A stretch of 53,068 nt of DNA from an uncultured Eubacterium sp. (GCA_910584875.1 CAJUDA010000023.1:1-53068); one strand, 5' to 3'; numbered from the stretch's first letter, positions 8,761-18,243 are shown. The notes: a model not told the origin generated them from the sequence alone. Translations and numbers: made by a program.

Positions 8761-10296
8761 GTGAAAGTACTAGTACAAAGAAAATTAAGCTTAATGTTCC
8801 TGATCATACAGTTTCTGGTTTCGGCAGTTTTTTGCGGGTTGGCGATTTATGTAGGGTTTATCCCGACCAAGTATATCGCCGCGATCATTGTGGTCTGTGT
8901 CGTACTGCTGGGATATCAGATCCTCAGCCAGATCACAGATGCCAGCTATATTATCGGGCGCGTCCTGTGTGTGTTTTTCTGTGCCTTCTTTATCGGAGGC
9001 GGATTCTATATCTATGATGCCCGCGCGGCGGTAGAGGATATCGGTGGTGCGTCGACAAAGCTGGATGAGATTTCATTTTATGTGTTGAAGGACGATCCGG
9101 CAAAGAGCCTTAAGGACGCCGGAGATTACACCTTTGGCATCCTGGAACTGCAGGACCGTGAAAATACGGATAAGGCACTGCAGGAGGGGCAGAAGGAAAC
9201 AGGCAAGGCGTTGAAGGTACAGGCATTTGAGGATACATCTACTCTGGTGGACGCCCTTTATGCCAAAGAAGTTCAGGCGATTGTATTTAACCAGGCGTTT
9301 ATGAATACGATCGAAGATCAGTATTCTACTTTTAAGACGGATACAAGAGAGCTGGCTAAACATCAGATTGAGACGATGGTTGTGCAGCAGCAGGTAGAGG
9401 AGACGGATGTAACAACTAAGCCGTTTATCGTGTATATCAGTGGTATCGATGTGTATGGCGACATTTCACAGACCAGCCGGAGCGATGTGAATATCATTGC
9501 TGCGGTCAATCCCCTGACGAAGAAGATCCTGCTTACCAGTACGCCGAGGGATTATTATGTCGAACTGTATAAGGACGGAAAGTCCTTCTCACATGGGATG
9601 CCGGATAAGCTGACCCATGCGGGCATATACGGAGTGGACTGCTCCATTGGCACGCTGGAACATTTATATGACATAGACATTGATTATTATGTGCGTGTCA
9701 ATTTCTCCAGTCTGAAGAAGATCGTTAATCTGCTGGGTGGTGTCAGGGTGTACTCAGATGTGGACTTTATCTCTGACTGGGGACCGCATGGCGCCGGTAC
9801 CCATTATAAATTTAAGAAGGGCTACAATAAGGTAAATGGTAAAAAAGCCCTGGCGTTCTGCCGTGAGCGTCATCACTTTGCAAATGGAGACTATCAGCGT
9901 GGGCGGAACCATCAGCATATGATCGAGGCAATCCTGAACAAAGCAATGTCTCCTTCGGTGCTGCCAAATTTCTCAAGTCTTCTGAAAGAGGCAAAGCATA
10001 TGTTCCGGACGGATATGTCCACAAAGAAAATCATATCGCTCTGCAATATGCAGCTCAGCGATATGGCACAGTGGAAGATCTCCTATGCCAATGCAGAGGG
10101 AAGCGGAGCGAAACTGACGACATATTCGATTCGTTCCCAGAGACTGTATGTGTGCCAGCCAAATTATGATTCGGTGGATAAGATATCCAAAAAGATAAAG
10201 AAATTTATGAAACAGACGCCAGAGGATACGAAGAAGGACGAAAAGAATTCAGGCGGTGGAATACAGGAAACAACACAGCCTACTCTGGAACCATAA
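8761..10296 (+). CDS. LytR-CpsA-Psr (LCP) family wall-polymer ligase
   Basis: LCP enzymes transfer completed glycopolymers from undecaprenyl pyrophosphate to peptidoglycan outside the membrane. This 511-residue protein begins with GTG behind a GGAGG site. It has three closely spaced hydrophobic segments in the first 85 residues, an accessory region at about 95-210, then the LCP domain at about 215-400. Visible hallmarks are the conserved Arg263 in STPRDYY, the KLTHAGIYG segment, and the CRERH...GDYQRGRNHQH block that binds the lipid pyrophosphate. The C-terminus is a Lys/Thr/Gly-rich tail. Its place after the exporter and TagB-like genes fits attachment of their product. Confidence 0.94.
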   Translation: MKVLVQRKLSLMFLIIQFLVSAVFCGLAIYVGFIPTKYIAAIIVVCVVLLGYQILSQITDASYIIGRVLCVFFCAFFIGGGFYIYDARAAVEDIGGASTKLDEISFYVLKDDPAKSLKDAGDYTFGILELQDRENTDKALQEGQKETGKALKVQAFEDTSTLVDALYAKEVQAIVFNQAFMNTIEDQYSTFKTDTRELAKHQIETMVVQQQVEETDVTTKPFIVYISGIDVYGDISQTSRSDVNIIAAVNPLTKKILLTSTPRDYYVELYKDGKSFSHGMPDKLTHAGIYGVDCSIGTLEHLYDIDIDYYVRVNFSSLKKIVNLLGGVRVYSDVDFISDWGPHGAGTHYKFKKGYNKVNGKKALAFCRERHHFANGDYQRGRNHQHMIEAILNKAMSPSVLPNFSSLLKEAKHMFRTDMSTKKIISLCNMQLSDMAQWKISYANAEGSGAKLTTYSIRSQRLYVCQPNYDSVDKISKKIKKFMKQTPEDTKKDEKNSGGGIQETTQPTLEP

Positions 10297-10316
10297 TAAA
10301 ATGCAGATAGCAGCAG

Positions 10317-10366
10317 ACGGCCGCTATAAGGAACTGTTATGATTCTCAGTCCCTTGGCGGTCGTTT
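10317..10366 (+). terminator. Long imperfect hairpin, possible terminator or attenuator
   Basis: ACGGCCGC...AAGGAACTG at 10317 onward can pair with CAGTCCCTTGGCGGTCGT ending at 10364, with a loop of about ten bases. Only three T residues follow, so termination may be partial and the next gene could receive read-through. Confidence 0.45.
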
Positions 10367-10387
10367 GTGGCAGAATGGAGGGATAGT

Positions 10388-11650
10388 ATGAGACAGATTC
10401 CTTTTTCTCCACCAGATATAACGGAGGAGGAGATCAATGCGGCAGCAGATGCCATGAGATCCGGCTGGATCACCACTGGTCCGCGGACGAAACAATTTGA
10501 ACAGGAAATCGCGGAATATTGTCATACGAAACGGGCCGCATGCCTGAACTCAGACACAGCATGTATGGAGATGACACTGCGCCTGTTTGGTATCGGGCCC
10601 GGGGATGAGGTGATCACGACCGCCTATACATATACGGCGACGGCAAGCGTGATCTGTCATGTCGGAGCCGTGCCGGTACTGGTCGATCTGGCAGAGGATA
10701 CGTATGAAATGGATTACGATGCCCTGGAGGCGGCAGTCACACCAAAGACGAAGGCGGTGATCCCGGTGGATATCGCCGGAGTGCTGTGTGATCATGTCCG
10801 TATTCTGGATATCGCTGACCAGAAAAAGGACTTGTTTACCCCGTCTGCGAACCGTTATCAACAGGCACTGGGAAGGATTCTTGTTATGGCGGATTCGGCA
10901 CATGGATTCGGTGCGGTCCGGGATGGCATGACCAGTGGAGAGATTGCGGACTTTACGACATTTTCCTTTCATGCAGTCAAAAATCTTACGACAGCAGAGG
11001 GGGGAGCTGTCACATGGCGGGAGATACCAGGGATTGATTCGGATGAGATCTATCGGGATTTTATGCTGCTGTCCCTCCATGGGCAGTCGAAGGATGCCCT
11101 TGCCAAGACAAAGCTGGGGGCATGGGAATATGATATTCTGGCTCCGGCATATAAGTGCAATATGACAGACATCATGGCTGCCATCGGTCAGGTTCAGCTG
11201 CGCCGGTATCCATCTCTTCTGGCGCGGAGAAAAGAGATCATACAGCAGTATGAAGCAGGGATGGAGGGGATCAATGCGAAGCTGTCGAAATATGATCTGA
11301 CCAGTCTTGTGCATTATGATAAAAAGAATTGTTCGAGTGGACATCTTTTTCTGATGCGTGTCCGGGGCGCCGGGGAAGAAATCCGTAACCGTATCATAGA
11401 GGAAATGGCGGAGCGTGGTGTGGCAACAAATGTCCATTATAAACCGCTCCCGATGTTAAGTGCTTATCGTAACATAGGATTTGAAATTTCCGATTATCCC
11501 CATGCCTATGATATGTATCAGAATGAGGTCACACTGCCGTTGCATACAAAGCTCAGTGATGACGATGTGCAATATGTGCTGCAGTGTCTGGAGGAGGTTT
11601 TGCTGAATGAGGAAATGGGAGGAACTGCCGGAGGAATTTCAGAGGGATGA
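10388..11650 (+). CDS. DegT/DnrJ/EryC1/StrS sugar aminotransferase (PglE/EpsN-like)
   Basis: This PLP enzyme converts a UDP-4-keto-6-deoxy sugar into the 4-amino sugar. At 420 residues it is family-typical. The PLP lysine is Lys198 in the FSFHAVKNL motif, followed by the diagnostic TAEGGAV; an Asp in the ADSAHGFGA motif upstream should contact the PLP ring nitrogen. The ATG at 10388 follows GGAGGGA and is preferred over an in-frame GTG at 10367. Its end overlaps the initiating sugar transferase gene. Together with the CapD-like dehydratase at 38518 this suggests a bacillosamine-type amino sugar. The acetyltransferase (PglD/EpsM) is not seen in the window. Confidence 0.92.
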   Translation: MRQIPFSPPDITEEEINAAADAMRSGWITTGPRTKQFEQEIAEYCHTKRAACLNSDTACMEMTLRLFGIGPGDEVITTAYTYTATASVICHVGAVPVLVDLAEDTYEMDYDALEAAVTPKTKAVIPVDIAGVLCDHVRILDIADQKKDLFTPSANRYQQALGRILVMADSAHGFGAVRDGMTSGEIADFTTFSFHAVKNLTTAEGGAVTWREIPGIDSDEIYRDFMLLSLHGQSKDALAKTKLGAWEYDILAPAYKCNMTDIMAAIGQVQLRRYPSLLARRKEIIQQYEAGMEGINAKLSKYDLTSLVHYDKKNCSSGHLFLMRVRGAGEEIRNRIIEEMAERGVATNVHYKPLPMLSAYRNIGFEISDYPHAYDMYQNEVTLPLHTKLSDDDVQYVLQCLEEVLLNEEMGGTAGGISEG

Positions 11651-12290
11651 GGTCCGTCCTTATTATGAGCATCTGAGGGAACACAGAGTTTCCCTTGTAC
11701 TGAAACGGATCATGGATCTTCTGGCGGCATGTCTTCTGCTTCTGCTCCTGTTTCCTTTTATGCTTGTGATCGGGATCATTGTGGGAGTGACTTCGCCAGG
11801 AGGGGTATTTTTCTGCCAGGAACGTGTCACTGCTTATGGCAGGCATTTCCGCATTATCAAGTTTCGTACGATGGCAGCCGGCGCAGAGAGCAGGGGGAGC
11901 CAGGTGACGACAGAGGGAGACAGCCGTGTGACAGGTGTGGGACGTTTTTTGCGGAAGGTACGCCTGGATGAGCTGCCACAGCTCCTTAACATCATCAAAG
12001 GGGATATGTCTATCGTGGGGACGAGACCTGAGGTGCCGCGGTATGTGGCGGCATATACGCCGGAGATGCTGGCGACGCTTCTTCTGCCGGCAGGTGTGAC
12101 ATCAAAAGCAAGCATTGAATATAAGGATGAGGAACGTCTGCTGTCTGAGGGAAGCGATGTGGACCGGATATATGTGGAGCAGGTGCTCCCTGCCAAAATG
12201 AAATATAATCTGGCGTATATGATGGAATATTCACTGGGAAAGGATCTGCTGCTGATGCTGCAGACCGTAGTGGCGGTATGGAGGACGTGA
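11607..12290 (+). CDS. Initiating sugar-phosphate transferase (PglC/EpsL/WcaJ-type)
   Basis: It transfers a sugar phosphate from a UDP-sugar to undecaprenyl phosphate, the first committed step of polymer assembly. This 227-residue monotopic protein has the small-PGT plan: one hydrophobic re-entrant segment at about residues 33-57, then the catalytic domain with KFRTMAAGAE, the LRKVRLDELPQL block (acidic catalytic residue) and GDMSIVGTRPE. The short length matches PglC/EpsL rather than the longer WbaP with an N-terminal membrane domain. The gene starts 44 bases inside the aminotransferase gene, so the two are coupled and plausibly consecutive in the pathway. Confidence 0.93.
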   Translation: MRKWEELPEEFQRDEVRPYYEHLREHRVSLVLKRIMDLLAACLLLLLLFPFMLVIGIIVGVTSPGGVFFCQERVTAYGRHFRIIKFRTMAAGAESRGSQVTTEGDSRVTGVGRFLRKVRLDELPQLLNIIKGDMSIVGTRPEVPRYVAAYTPEMLATLLLPAGVTSKASIEYKDEERLLSEGSDVDRIYVEQVLPAKMKYNLAYMMEYSLGKDLLLMLQTVVAVWRT

Positions 12291-12291
12291 A

Positions 12292-13845
12292 TTGATAGGG
12301 AAATTGCAGGATTTGTTTATATCACTTCTGAGCCCATGGATCCCTTTTGTGGGGAAGCTCAGCGAGAAAGTAAGATACGGCATTATTACAGGCTGTTTTG
12401 TGGCAGACCTTGTGTTGTTCTGCATTGTGAGGTATGTGCTTCATAAGGAAAGCTATTTTTATAACACGGTATTTGGTATCTTTTTGATGATCGTCATTGC
12501 GATCTTCTCCCTGGATCGTTCGCTGGTGCGCATTCACTGGAGGAGGTCTCTGTGGATCGCCTGGTTCGGTATGTGTCTTGCTTTTTCTGTATCGGATCTG
12601 CTCGTACCAAAGAAGGCGTGCGGTCTGGGTGTGATCCTGGCACTGGTATTTACCGGTGTGTTTTTTGTGTGGCAGAACCATACAAGAAAGGATCTGCTGT
12701 GGAAATGTTTTAAAGATGCGGTGAAATTGTCCTTCTGGATGATGGCGGTGGTTTCTTTTTTGTTCCGTCCGTTGTATGAAGGGGGAAGATATGCCGGGAT
12801 CTTTACAAATCCCAATACCTTTGCCCTGTATCTCTATATTATTTTTGCTGTATATATGTCTGACCTCGACTGGATCGTGGAGACTGGCAGGCACTGGCAG
12901 CGCAGTCTGATGACATATATCAGCCTGGCACTGGTCGTTTTCTATCTTGCACTGACCCAGGCACGGGCTTCTATGGTTACTGTCGCTGTGATTTTTTTAA
13001 TGTGGATCGGTTTCCGGCTGTATTTTGGAAGAAAAACCCATATGTGGAAGAGCTTTTTGAAAAATCTACTGTTTACGCTCCTTTGCTGTCTGCTCCTTTT
13101 TCCCGTGTACAAGGCTGGTGTGACCTATATCCCGGGACTGGTTAAGCATCCGATCATATTTCCCGGCGAGACGTTGTATCTCGCTGACGGAAGTAAGATC
13201 GAAGACTTTGGGGAGACGATGATCGCTGAATTTAACGGGGTGGAGAGTATCCAGGTAGGACCTCCGTCTCCATTTGCTGCCGGAGGAGATAAGACCCAGA
13301 CGGCAGCTCCGGATAAAAAAGCAGAAACGCCGGAGGCGGTGCACTCGGAGATCGGCATCCCGTCAAATGTGATCGAACGCTTTTTCTATGTGCTGGAGAA
13401 TACAAAGGGGCTGAATGCGCTGACAAGTGGCAGGATCGATATCTATAAGGGGTATCTGGGGAAGATCAATTATAAAGGACACAAGAATGTCTCCCTTGTG
13501 ATCAATGGAAAGAAGAAGGCGCACGCCCACAACAACTGGCTGCAGTTTGGTTATACATATGGTGCGGTCAGTATGTTTTTCTATGCGATCATCACGGTCC
13601 TTGCCGTGGGATTTTCCCTGAAATTCTACCTGAAAAACCGACGGAAGAACGCGACCTATGCATTTATGATCCCCGCCATCTGTGTGGGATTTGTGGTGGC
13701 GACGCTGATGGAATGCCTGTTTCTGCCGTTTGAGGTATTTCCGGCATTTGCGTTCTGGTTTGCCTTTGGCGACTTGTTTGTGAAGACGGTGCCGAAAAAT
13801 AAATTTTTGCAGGAATTGGAGGAGAGAGCAGTTTCTGAGAAATAG
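12292..13845 (+). CDS. O-antigen ligase/polymerase-like membrane protein (Wzy-like)
   Basis: The 517-residue protein starts at a TTG behind GGAGG, one base after the previous gene. It has about ten to twelve membrane segments and a large extracytoplasmic loop before the last ones. That loop contains HAHNNWLQFGYTYG, typical of the Wzy_C/O-antigen ligase superfamily, where it is needed to join lipid-linked glycan repeats or ligate them. The loop also holds a low-complexity Ala/Lys/Pro/Thr-rich insert at about residues 328-355. Polymerase is the likely role because it follows an initiating transferase. No Wzx flippase lies in the window, so repeat units would need one encoded elsewhere. Confidence 0.85.
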   Translation: MIGKLQDLFISLLSPWIPFVGKLSEKVRYGIITGCFVADLVLFCIVRYVLHKESYFYNTVFGIFLMIVIAIFSLDRSLVRIHWRRSLWIAWFGMCLAFSVSDLLVPKKACGLGVILALVFTGVFFVWQNHTRKDLLWKCFKDAVKLSFWMMAVVSFLFRPLYEGGRYAGIFTNPNTFALYLYIIFAVYMSDLDWIVETGRHWQRSLMTYISLALVVFYLALTQARASMVTVAVIFLMWIGFRLYFGRKTHMWKSFLKNLLFTLLCCLLLFPVYKAGVTYIPGLVKHPIIFPGETLYLADGSKIEDFGETMIAEFNGVESIQVGPPSPFAAGGDKTQTAAPDKKAETPEAVHSEIGIPSNVIERFFYVLENTKGLNALTSGRIDIYKGYLGKINYKGHKNVSLVINGKKKAHAHNNWLQFGYTYGAVSMFFYAIITVLAVGFSLKFYLKNRRKNATYAFMIPAICVGFVVATLMECLFLPFEVFPAFAFWFAFGDLFVKTVPKNKFLQELEERAVSEK

Positions 13846-13856
13846 GGAAAGAAATA

Positions 13857-13885
13857 TTGACATAATCTATAGTTTCTAATATACT
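13857..13885 (+). promoter_or_regulatory. Near-consensus promoter at the start of the AT-rich block
   Basis: TTGACA (13857-13862) and TATACT (13880-13885) lie 17 bases apart, just after the polymerase gene and right where base composition turns AT-rich. It would make the following genes transcriptionally independent of the upstream operon. Confidence 0.8.
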
Positions 13886-13935
13886 TATAATGTTAGAAGA
13901 GGATGGGAAATAGATTACTGGAAGGTGAAACAAAA

Positions 13936-15027
13936 GTGAAAAGAGATACATCGTTAGATGTTATTCGGATTATTGCTTTATTTTGTGTGATTTCGATTCA
14001 CTTCTTTCTTAATACAGATTATTATGATGTGACGATAGAAGGAAAACAAATATATTTCATGACATTGTTTCGCTCATTCTTTAGGATTTGTGTTCCTCTG
14101 TTTCTTATTTTAAGTGGTTATTTAAAGAATCAGAAGGTTTTAAACATAACATATTATAAAAGTTTTTCAAAAATTGCATTTGTTTATATTTTAGCAAGTA
14201 TCGGATGTTTGATTTTTCGATATGCATATTTATGCGAAGATATTTCAATAAATAATGGTTTTTTTAGTATTTTGAATTTTAATGCTTCTGAATATGCTTG
14301 GTATGTGGAAATGTATATTGGGTTACTTTTGTTAATTCCTTTTTTAAATATATTATGGTGCAATTTACAAAGAAAAAGTAAAAATGTTTTATTGATATCA
14401 ATGCTCTTTTTAACTGCGTTGCCAGGGATCTTTAATATATATGATTTTGATGTGAACGAATGGTGGCAGGATTCCCAGGGGTCAACCTTTTATAATAAAC
14501 TATTACCTGATTTCTGGGATAATCTTTATCCTGTAACATATTATTTTATCGGATGTTTTATGTATGAACAAAGAAATAAATTAAAAAAACATATTGGAAG
14601 AGATGTGATAATATTATTAGCTGCTGCTATTATTTTAGGCTCTTTTTGCTTTTTTAGGAGTTATGGATCTGTTTTTAAATGGGGCAAATGGGAATCAAGG
14701 GGTGCATTACCTGTTGTTATAATGAGTTTTTTTGTGTTTAGACTGTTAAAAAATATGAATTTTGACAAATTACCGGATTTTATAAAAAAGATATTACATT
14801 TAATTTCAGATGCTTGTTTTGGTGGTTATCTGATATCCTTTATATTTGATCAGATATATTATAATAAATTTGACAGCAATATTACAGGCAAGGCGAGCTG
14901 GTTTCGCAGTTATATGATGATCGTTCCTTTAGTTTTTGTTTCAAGTATTCTTTTTTCAATCATTATAAATTTAATATATAAAATTATATTTTATAAGATT
15001 AATGAAAGGGATAAAAGGATAATATGA
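13936..15027 (+). CDS. Membrane acyltransferase (Acyltransferase_3/OafA-WecH type)
   Basis: This 363-residue protein has about ten hydrophobic segments and the family's N-terminal signature: Asp-Val-Ile-Arg in the first helix and a conserved His in the CVISIHFF segment. Such enzymes move an acyl group (often acetyl or succinyl) onto an extracellular glycan. The GTG at 13936 follows GAAGGTG at a good distance; an ATG at 13903 in the same frame has its purine-rich stretch directly against the codon. Codon use is strikingly AT-rich compared with the polymerase gene just upstream. The acceptor is probably the polymer made by this locus. Confidence 0.85.
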   Translation: MKRDTSLDVIRIIALFCVISIHFFLNTDYYDVTIEGKQIYFMTLFRSFFRICVPLFLILSGYLKNQKVLNITYYKSFSKIAFVYILASIGCLIFRYAYLCEDISINNGFFSILNFNASEYAWYVEMYIGLLLLIPFLNILWCNLQRKSKNVLLISMLFLTALPGIFNIYDFDVNEWWQDSQGSTFYNKLLPDFWDNLYPVTYYFIGCFMYEQRNKLKKHIGRDVIILLAAAIILGSFCFFRSYGSVFKWGKWESRGALPVVIMSFFVFRLLKNMNFDKLPDFIKKILHLISDACFGGYLISFIFDQIYYNKFDSNITGKASWFRSYMMIVPLVFVSSILFSIIINLIYKIIFYKINERDKRII

Positions 15028-15093
15028 TATAACCAGGAACAGGTTTTTGGATATTTGGAAATGGTGAAGGAGAGTAGAAGGAGAAGTGTAAAT

Positions 15094-16659
15094 ATGTTAA
15101 ATAATGTCAGGGATTGTTTAAAGTCTAATATTGTATGGATTATAACCGGTATTATTGCTTCAGTTTTAATGTTTATAATGTTTTATATGTCGCCTCTAAG
15201 GGCAGATGATTTAGTCTGGGGAAGTGAAGTAGGAATTGATCGTCTTAAGAACTGGTTTGAGGGATACAATGGTCGATATACCGGAAATTTGTTTGTTCTT
15301 ATTATGACTCGGATTCCCATAGTATTGAGAGTTGTTTTTCAGATTGTAATAATGATTTTATTTATAAAGTTTATCTATGATATAATGGCTAAAAATAGTA
15401 ATGCAATCGGGCTTTTTTTGATTTTATTTGTCCTGATGCCGCTTTCTGTTTTCACACAGACAATAACATGGATATCTGGATTTGCAAACTATATAACGTC
15501 TGCAGTTCTGATTTTTTTTCATATGAAAATGGTATATGGTATTCTTTTGGATAATAGAAAATATCAATTCTGGATGATAGTTTTGCTGGGCTTAATATGT
15601 TTTATCGGTCAATTTATATTAGAAACAGCAACCATTTATCTTGTTGTATTCTATTTATCTGCGAATATATTGTATATTATCCAGTCTAAAAAAATTTCAA
15701 TTTGTTTATTTGTAAATTTTATCTTAACTGTTACCGGAGCGTTTTGCATGTTTATGAACAGTGCTTATTCAGCTGCACTTAAGGGAGAAACCACGACAAC
15801 ATATAAAGAAATAACAATAACAGACAATATATTATCTTTAATTGGTGAATGGTGGTTAAAATTTGTTGATAATATCGTCCCTAAATGGATAGCCATGAAC
15901 CATTTGATTAATATTATTCTTATGGTGTTATTGCTTTTGATGTGGAGTGTTTGTGTTGGGAAAAAATTTGCAAAATTAAAGATATTTATGCAGATCACAG
16001 GGAGTTTATTATTGGGATTTTTTCTATATGATACCATTGATAAACAATGGGAAATTTTATATTCAGTAGGAAATGGGATATGGGCGGTTATTTCAATAAT
16101 TTTCCTTCTTTATATAATAGTAACAATTACGATGGTGGTTTCGGACAAAAATAAGAAAATAAGGATGCTGACTGCTGCACTGTCGCAAGTTTTTTTAATG
16201 GGTCCTTTAGTTATTGTAAATCCAATCAACGACAGATGTTTTTTGATTACCTATATTTTTTGGGGAATATTAACAGCAGAGTTTTTTGCATATATCGTTT
16301 TCTATTTAACAGAGTATATTCAGAAAGAAGATTTATTATTGTCTGTCAGAAAATTTTTCAGAAGATCTTTGTCGGCATTTCTTTTAGTAATGCTGGTTCA
16401 GATGCTGCTGGGTCAAAGTTTTTCTTATAAAATAGAAAAGATTTGTAAAGAACAAATACAGTTATGTATTGAGCAGAAATGGGACAAATTAGTTCTGCCA
16501 TATGTTCCGTATTCAATCGAATATTGTTATGGTTATAATATTCTTAATGATGATGAATACTGGATTGAAAATTATAAACATTTTTATAATATTCCCAAGG
16601 ATGTAGAATTATCTTTTATGGATTATAATATGTGGATATTAAGATCAGTTTCAGATTGA
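15094..16659 (+). CDS. Polytopic GT-C-like membrane glycosyltransferase (DUF6056-like)
   Basis: The 521-residue protein has an N-terminal membrane helix, then an extracytoplasmic loop with a paired Asp in the segment SPLRADDLVWG and a second stretch around NGRYTGN, followed by about ten further helices. This layout, with acidic residues in the first outside loop, is that of GT-C glycosyltransferases using a lipid-phosphate sugar donor. I place it tentatively near the DUF6056/GtrC-like group. The ATG at 15094 behind AAGGAG is preferred to earlier in-frame starts at 15055 and 15061. It lies directly before GtrB- and GtrA-type genes, which supply and flip such donors. The sugar is unknown. Confidence 0.75.
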   Translation: MLNNVRDCLKSNIVWIITGIIASVLMFIMFYMSPLRADDLVWGSEVGIDRLKNWFEGYNGRYTGNLFVLIMTRIPIVLRVVFQIVIMILFIKFIYDIMAKNSNAIGLFLILFVLMPLSVFTQTITWISGFANYITSAVLIFFHMKMVYGILLDNRKYQFWMIVLLGLICFIGQFILETATIYLVVFYLSANILYIIQSKKISICLFVNFILTVTGAFCMFMNSAYSAALKGETTTTYKEITITDNILSLIGEWWLKFVDNIVPKWIAMNHLINIILMVLLLLMWSVCVGKKFAKLKIFMQITGSLLLGFFLYDTIDKQWEILYSVGNGIWAVISIIFLLYIIVTITMVVSDKNKKIRMLTAALSQVFLMGPLVIVNPINDRCFLITYIFWGILTAEFFAYIVFYLTEYIQKEDLLLSVRKFFRRSLSAFLLVMLVQMLLGQSFSYKIEKICKEQIQLCIEQKWDKLVLPYVPYSIEYCYGYNILNDDEYWIENYKHFYNIPKDVELSFMDYNMWILRSVSD

Positions 16660-16680
16660 AAAAATTGTGAGGTATAATTA

Positions 16681-17625
16681 ATGAAAAAGATATCAATAGT
16701 AGTGTCTGTTTACAATGAGGAACTTGCTTTGGAAATGTTCTTTAAAGAAGCGGAGAAAATTTTAGAGGATATGGATTGGGATTATGAACTGATTTTCGTA
16801 AATGATGGAAGTTCTGATGGAAGTTATGCACTTTTGAAAAAAATTGCATCAGAGAGTGAGAAGGTCAGAATCATTAATTTTAGTAGGAATTTTGGACATG
16901 AAGCAGCTATGCTGGCAGGAGTTGATCATGCCTGTGGAGATGGTGTTGTCTGTATGGATGCAGATTTACAGCATCCGCCTGAATATATCCCCAAGATTAC
17001 GGAAGCTTTTGATGCTGGGTTTAATGTAGTAAATATGGTAAGGACAAAAAATGAGGATGCCGGTGTTATGAAACGAATTACTTCTGGTGCCTTTTATAAG
17101 GTGTTAAACTGGATGTCTCCGGTGAAGTTTGAAAATAATGCTTCTGACTTTTTTGCGTTTGATGCAAAGATTAAGAAGGTTATGAAAACAGAATACAGGG
17201 AGCGAATTCGATTTTTGCGTGGATTTATCCAGAATGTTGGCTTTCGTCGGACAACAATTGAATTTGAGGCTGCAAAAAGGATTGCAGGGGAGAGTAAATA
17301 CAGTATAAAAAAATTGTTTCAGTTTTCAATCCATACTTTATTTAGTTTTTCAGATCTGCCTTTAAAACTGGGAGTCTATTCAGGAATTGTAACAGCACTA
17401 TTTGGGATTGCCCTGATGGTGTATACAATAATTAATAAAGTAATGTATAATGTTCCGGCAGGATATTCTACTATTATAGTTTTTCTGTGTTTTATGTTTG
17501 CTGTGCTGATGGTTATTATTGGCATAATAGGAGAATATATTTCTATATTATTTACTGAGGTGAAAGAGCGCCCTATTTACCTAATAGATGAAATACTTGA
17601 TGGACAAAATGATCAGGACGGTTAA
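16681..17625 (+). CDS. GtrB-type glycosyltransferase family 2 (polyprenyl-phosphate sugar synthase)
   Basis: It loads a sugar from a nucleotide sugar onto undecaprenyl phosphate at the inner face of the membrane. The 314-residue protein has the GT2 N-domain with VNDGSSDGS, the DADLQHPPE metal-binding motif and RFLRG near residue 180. Two C-terminal membrane helices (about residues 232-253 and 265-288) follow, exactly the GtrB/GtrII-partner layout. A GAGGT site precedes the ATG. With the GT-C-like gene upstream and GtrA downstream it completes a three-part side-chain glycosylation set. Confidence 0.92.
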   Translation: MKKISIVVSVYNEELALEMFFKEAEKILEDMDWDYELIFVNDGSSDGSYALLKKIASESEKVRIINFSRNFGHEAAMLAGVDHACGDGVVCMDADLQHPPEYIPKITEAFDAGFNVVNMVRTKNEDAGVMKRITSGAFYKVLNWMSPVKFENNASDFFAFDAKIKKVMKTEYRERIRFLRGFIQNVGFRRTTIEFEAAKRIAGESKYSIKKLFQFSIHTLFSFSDLPLKLGVYSGIVTALFGIALMVYTIINKVMYNVPAGYSTIIVFLCFMFAVLMVIIGIIGEYISILFTEVKERPIYLIDEILDGQNDQDG

Positions 17626-17685
17626 AATTTTTAAAATAAGGATATGCTAAATATTTAGAAGAGATGAAGATATGATAAAGGACAG

Positions 17686-18123
17686 ATGAAAATGGGAAAA
17701 AGATTGATGGAAATATTAAAACGTTATCAGGAGATTATTTCATATTTATTCTGGGGGGGGATGACGACAGTCGTGAGCTGGGGGTCTTATGCTCTATTTA
17801 ATGGAATTTGTCATTTGGGAGTAATGTTCTCGAATTGTCTTTCATGGATATGTGCTATTGTTTTTGCTTATTTTACGAATAAATTGTGGGTGTTTAAAAG
17901 TAAAAGCTGGAAGGGAAAGGTGTTGTGGCGTGAGGCAGGACTTTTTTTATCTGCCAGAATTGTTACAGGATTATTTGAAATTGTTCTTGTCCCACTCCTC
18001 GTTGTTCTTGGGATGGATCAGAAGATAGGTGGTATTGAGGGAGCGTTGTCAAAGGTTGTTGTAAGTATAGCTGTTGTTATTTTAAATTATATATGCAGTA
18101 AGCTGGTAATTTTTAAAAATTAG
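17686..18123 (+). CDS. GtrA-family membrane protein (lipid-sugar flippase candidate)
   Basis: GtrA proteins are small four-helix membrane proteins thought to flip polyprenyl-phosphate sugars. This 145-residue protein has four hydrophobic segments and typical motifs: FWGGMTTVVSWG in helix 1, the FTNKLWVFKS loop, and NYICSKLVIFKN at the end. ATG at 17686 or at 17692 could be used; AAGGA at 17678-17682 is better spaced for the latter. A G8 run at 17753-17760 codes for the Trp-Gly-Gly in helix 1 and stands out in this AT-rich gene as a possible slippage tract. Confidence 0.88.
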   Translation: MKMGKRLMEILKRYQEIISYLFWGGMTTVVSWGSYALFNGICHLGVMFSNCLSWICAIVFAYFTNKLWVFKSKSWKGKVLWREAGLFLSARIVTGLFEIVLVPLLVVLGMDQKIGGIEGALSKVVVSIAVVILNYICSKLVIFKN

Positions 18124-18243
18124 ATCACAGAAAATTTAAAGATATTTTATGTTATATTGCCTTTTTCCTGCCTTTTTTTTGTTGTAGCATAAAAATAGTT
18201 CAATTGTTAATGGGAGTTTTAAACAGAAAAGAGGGAAATTGAA

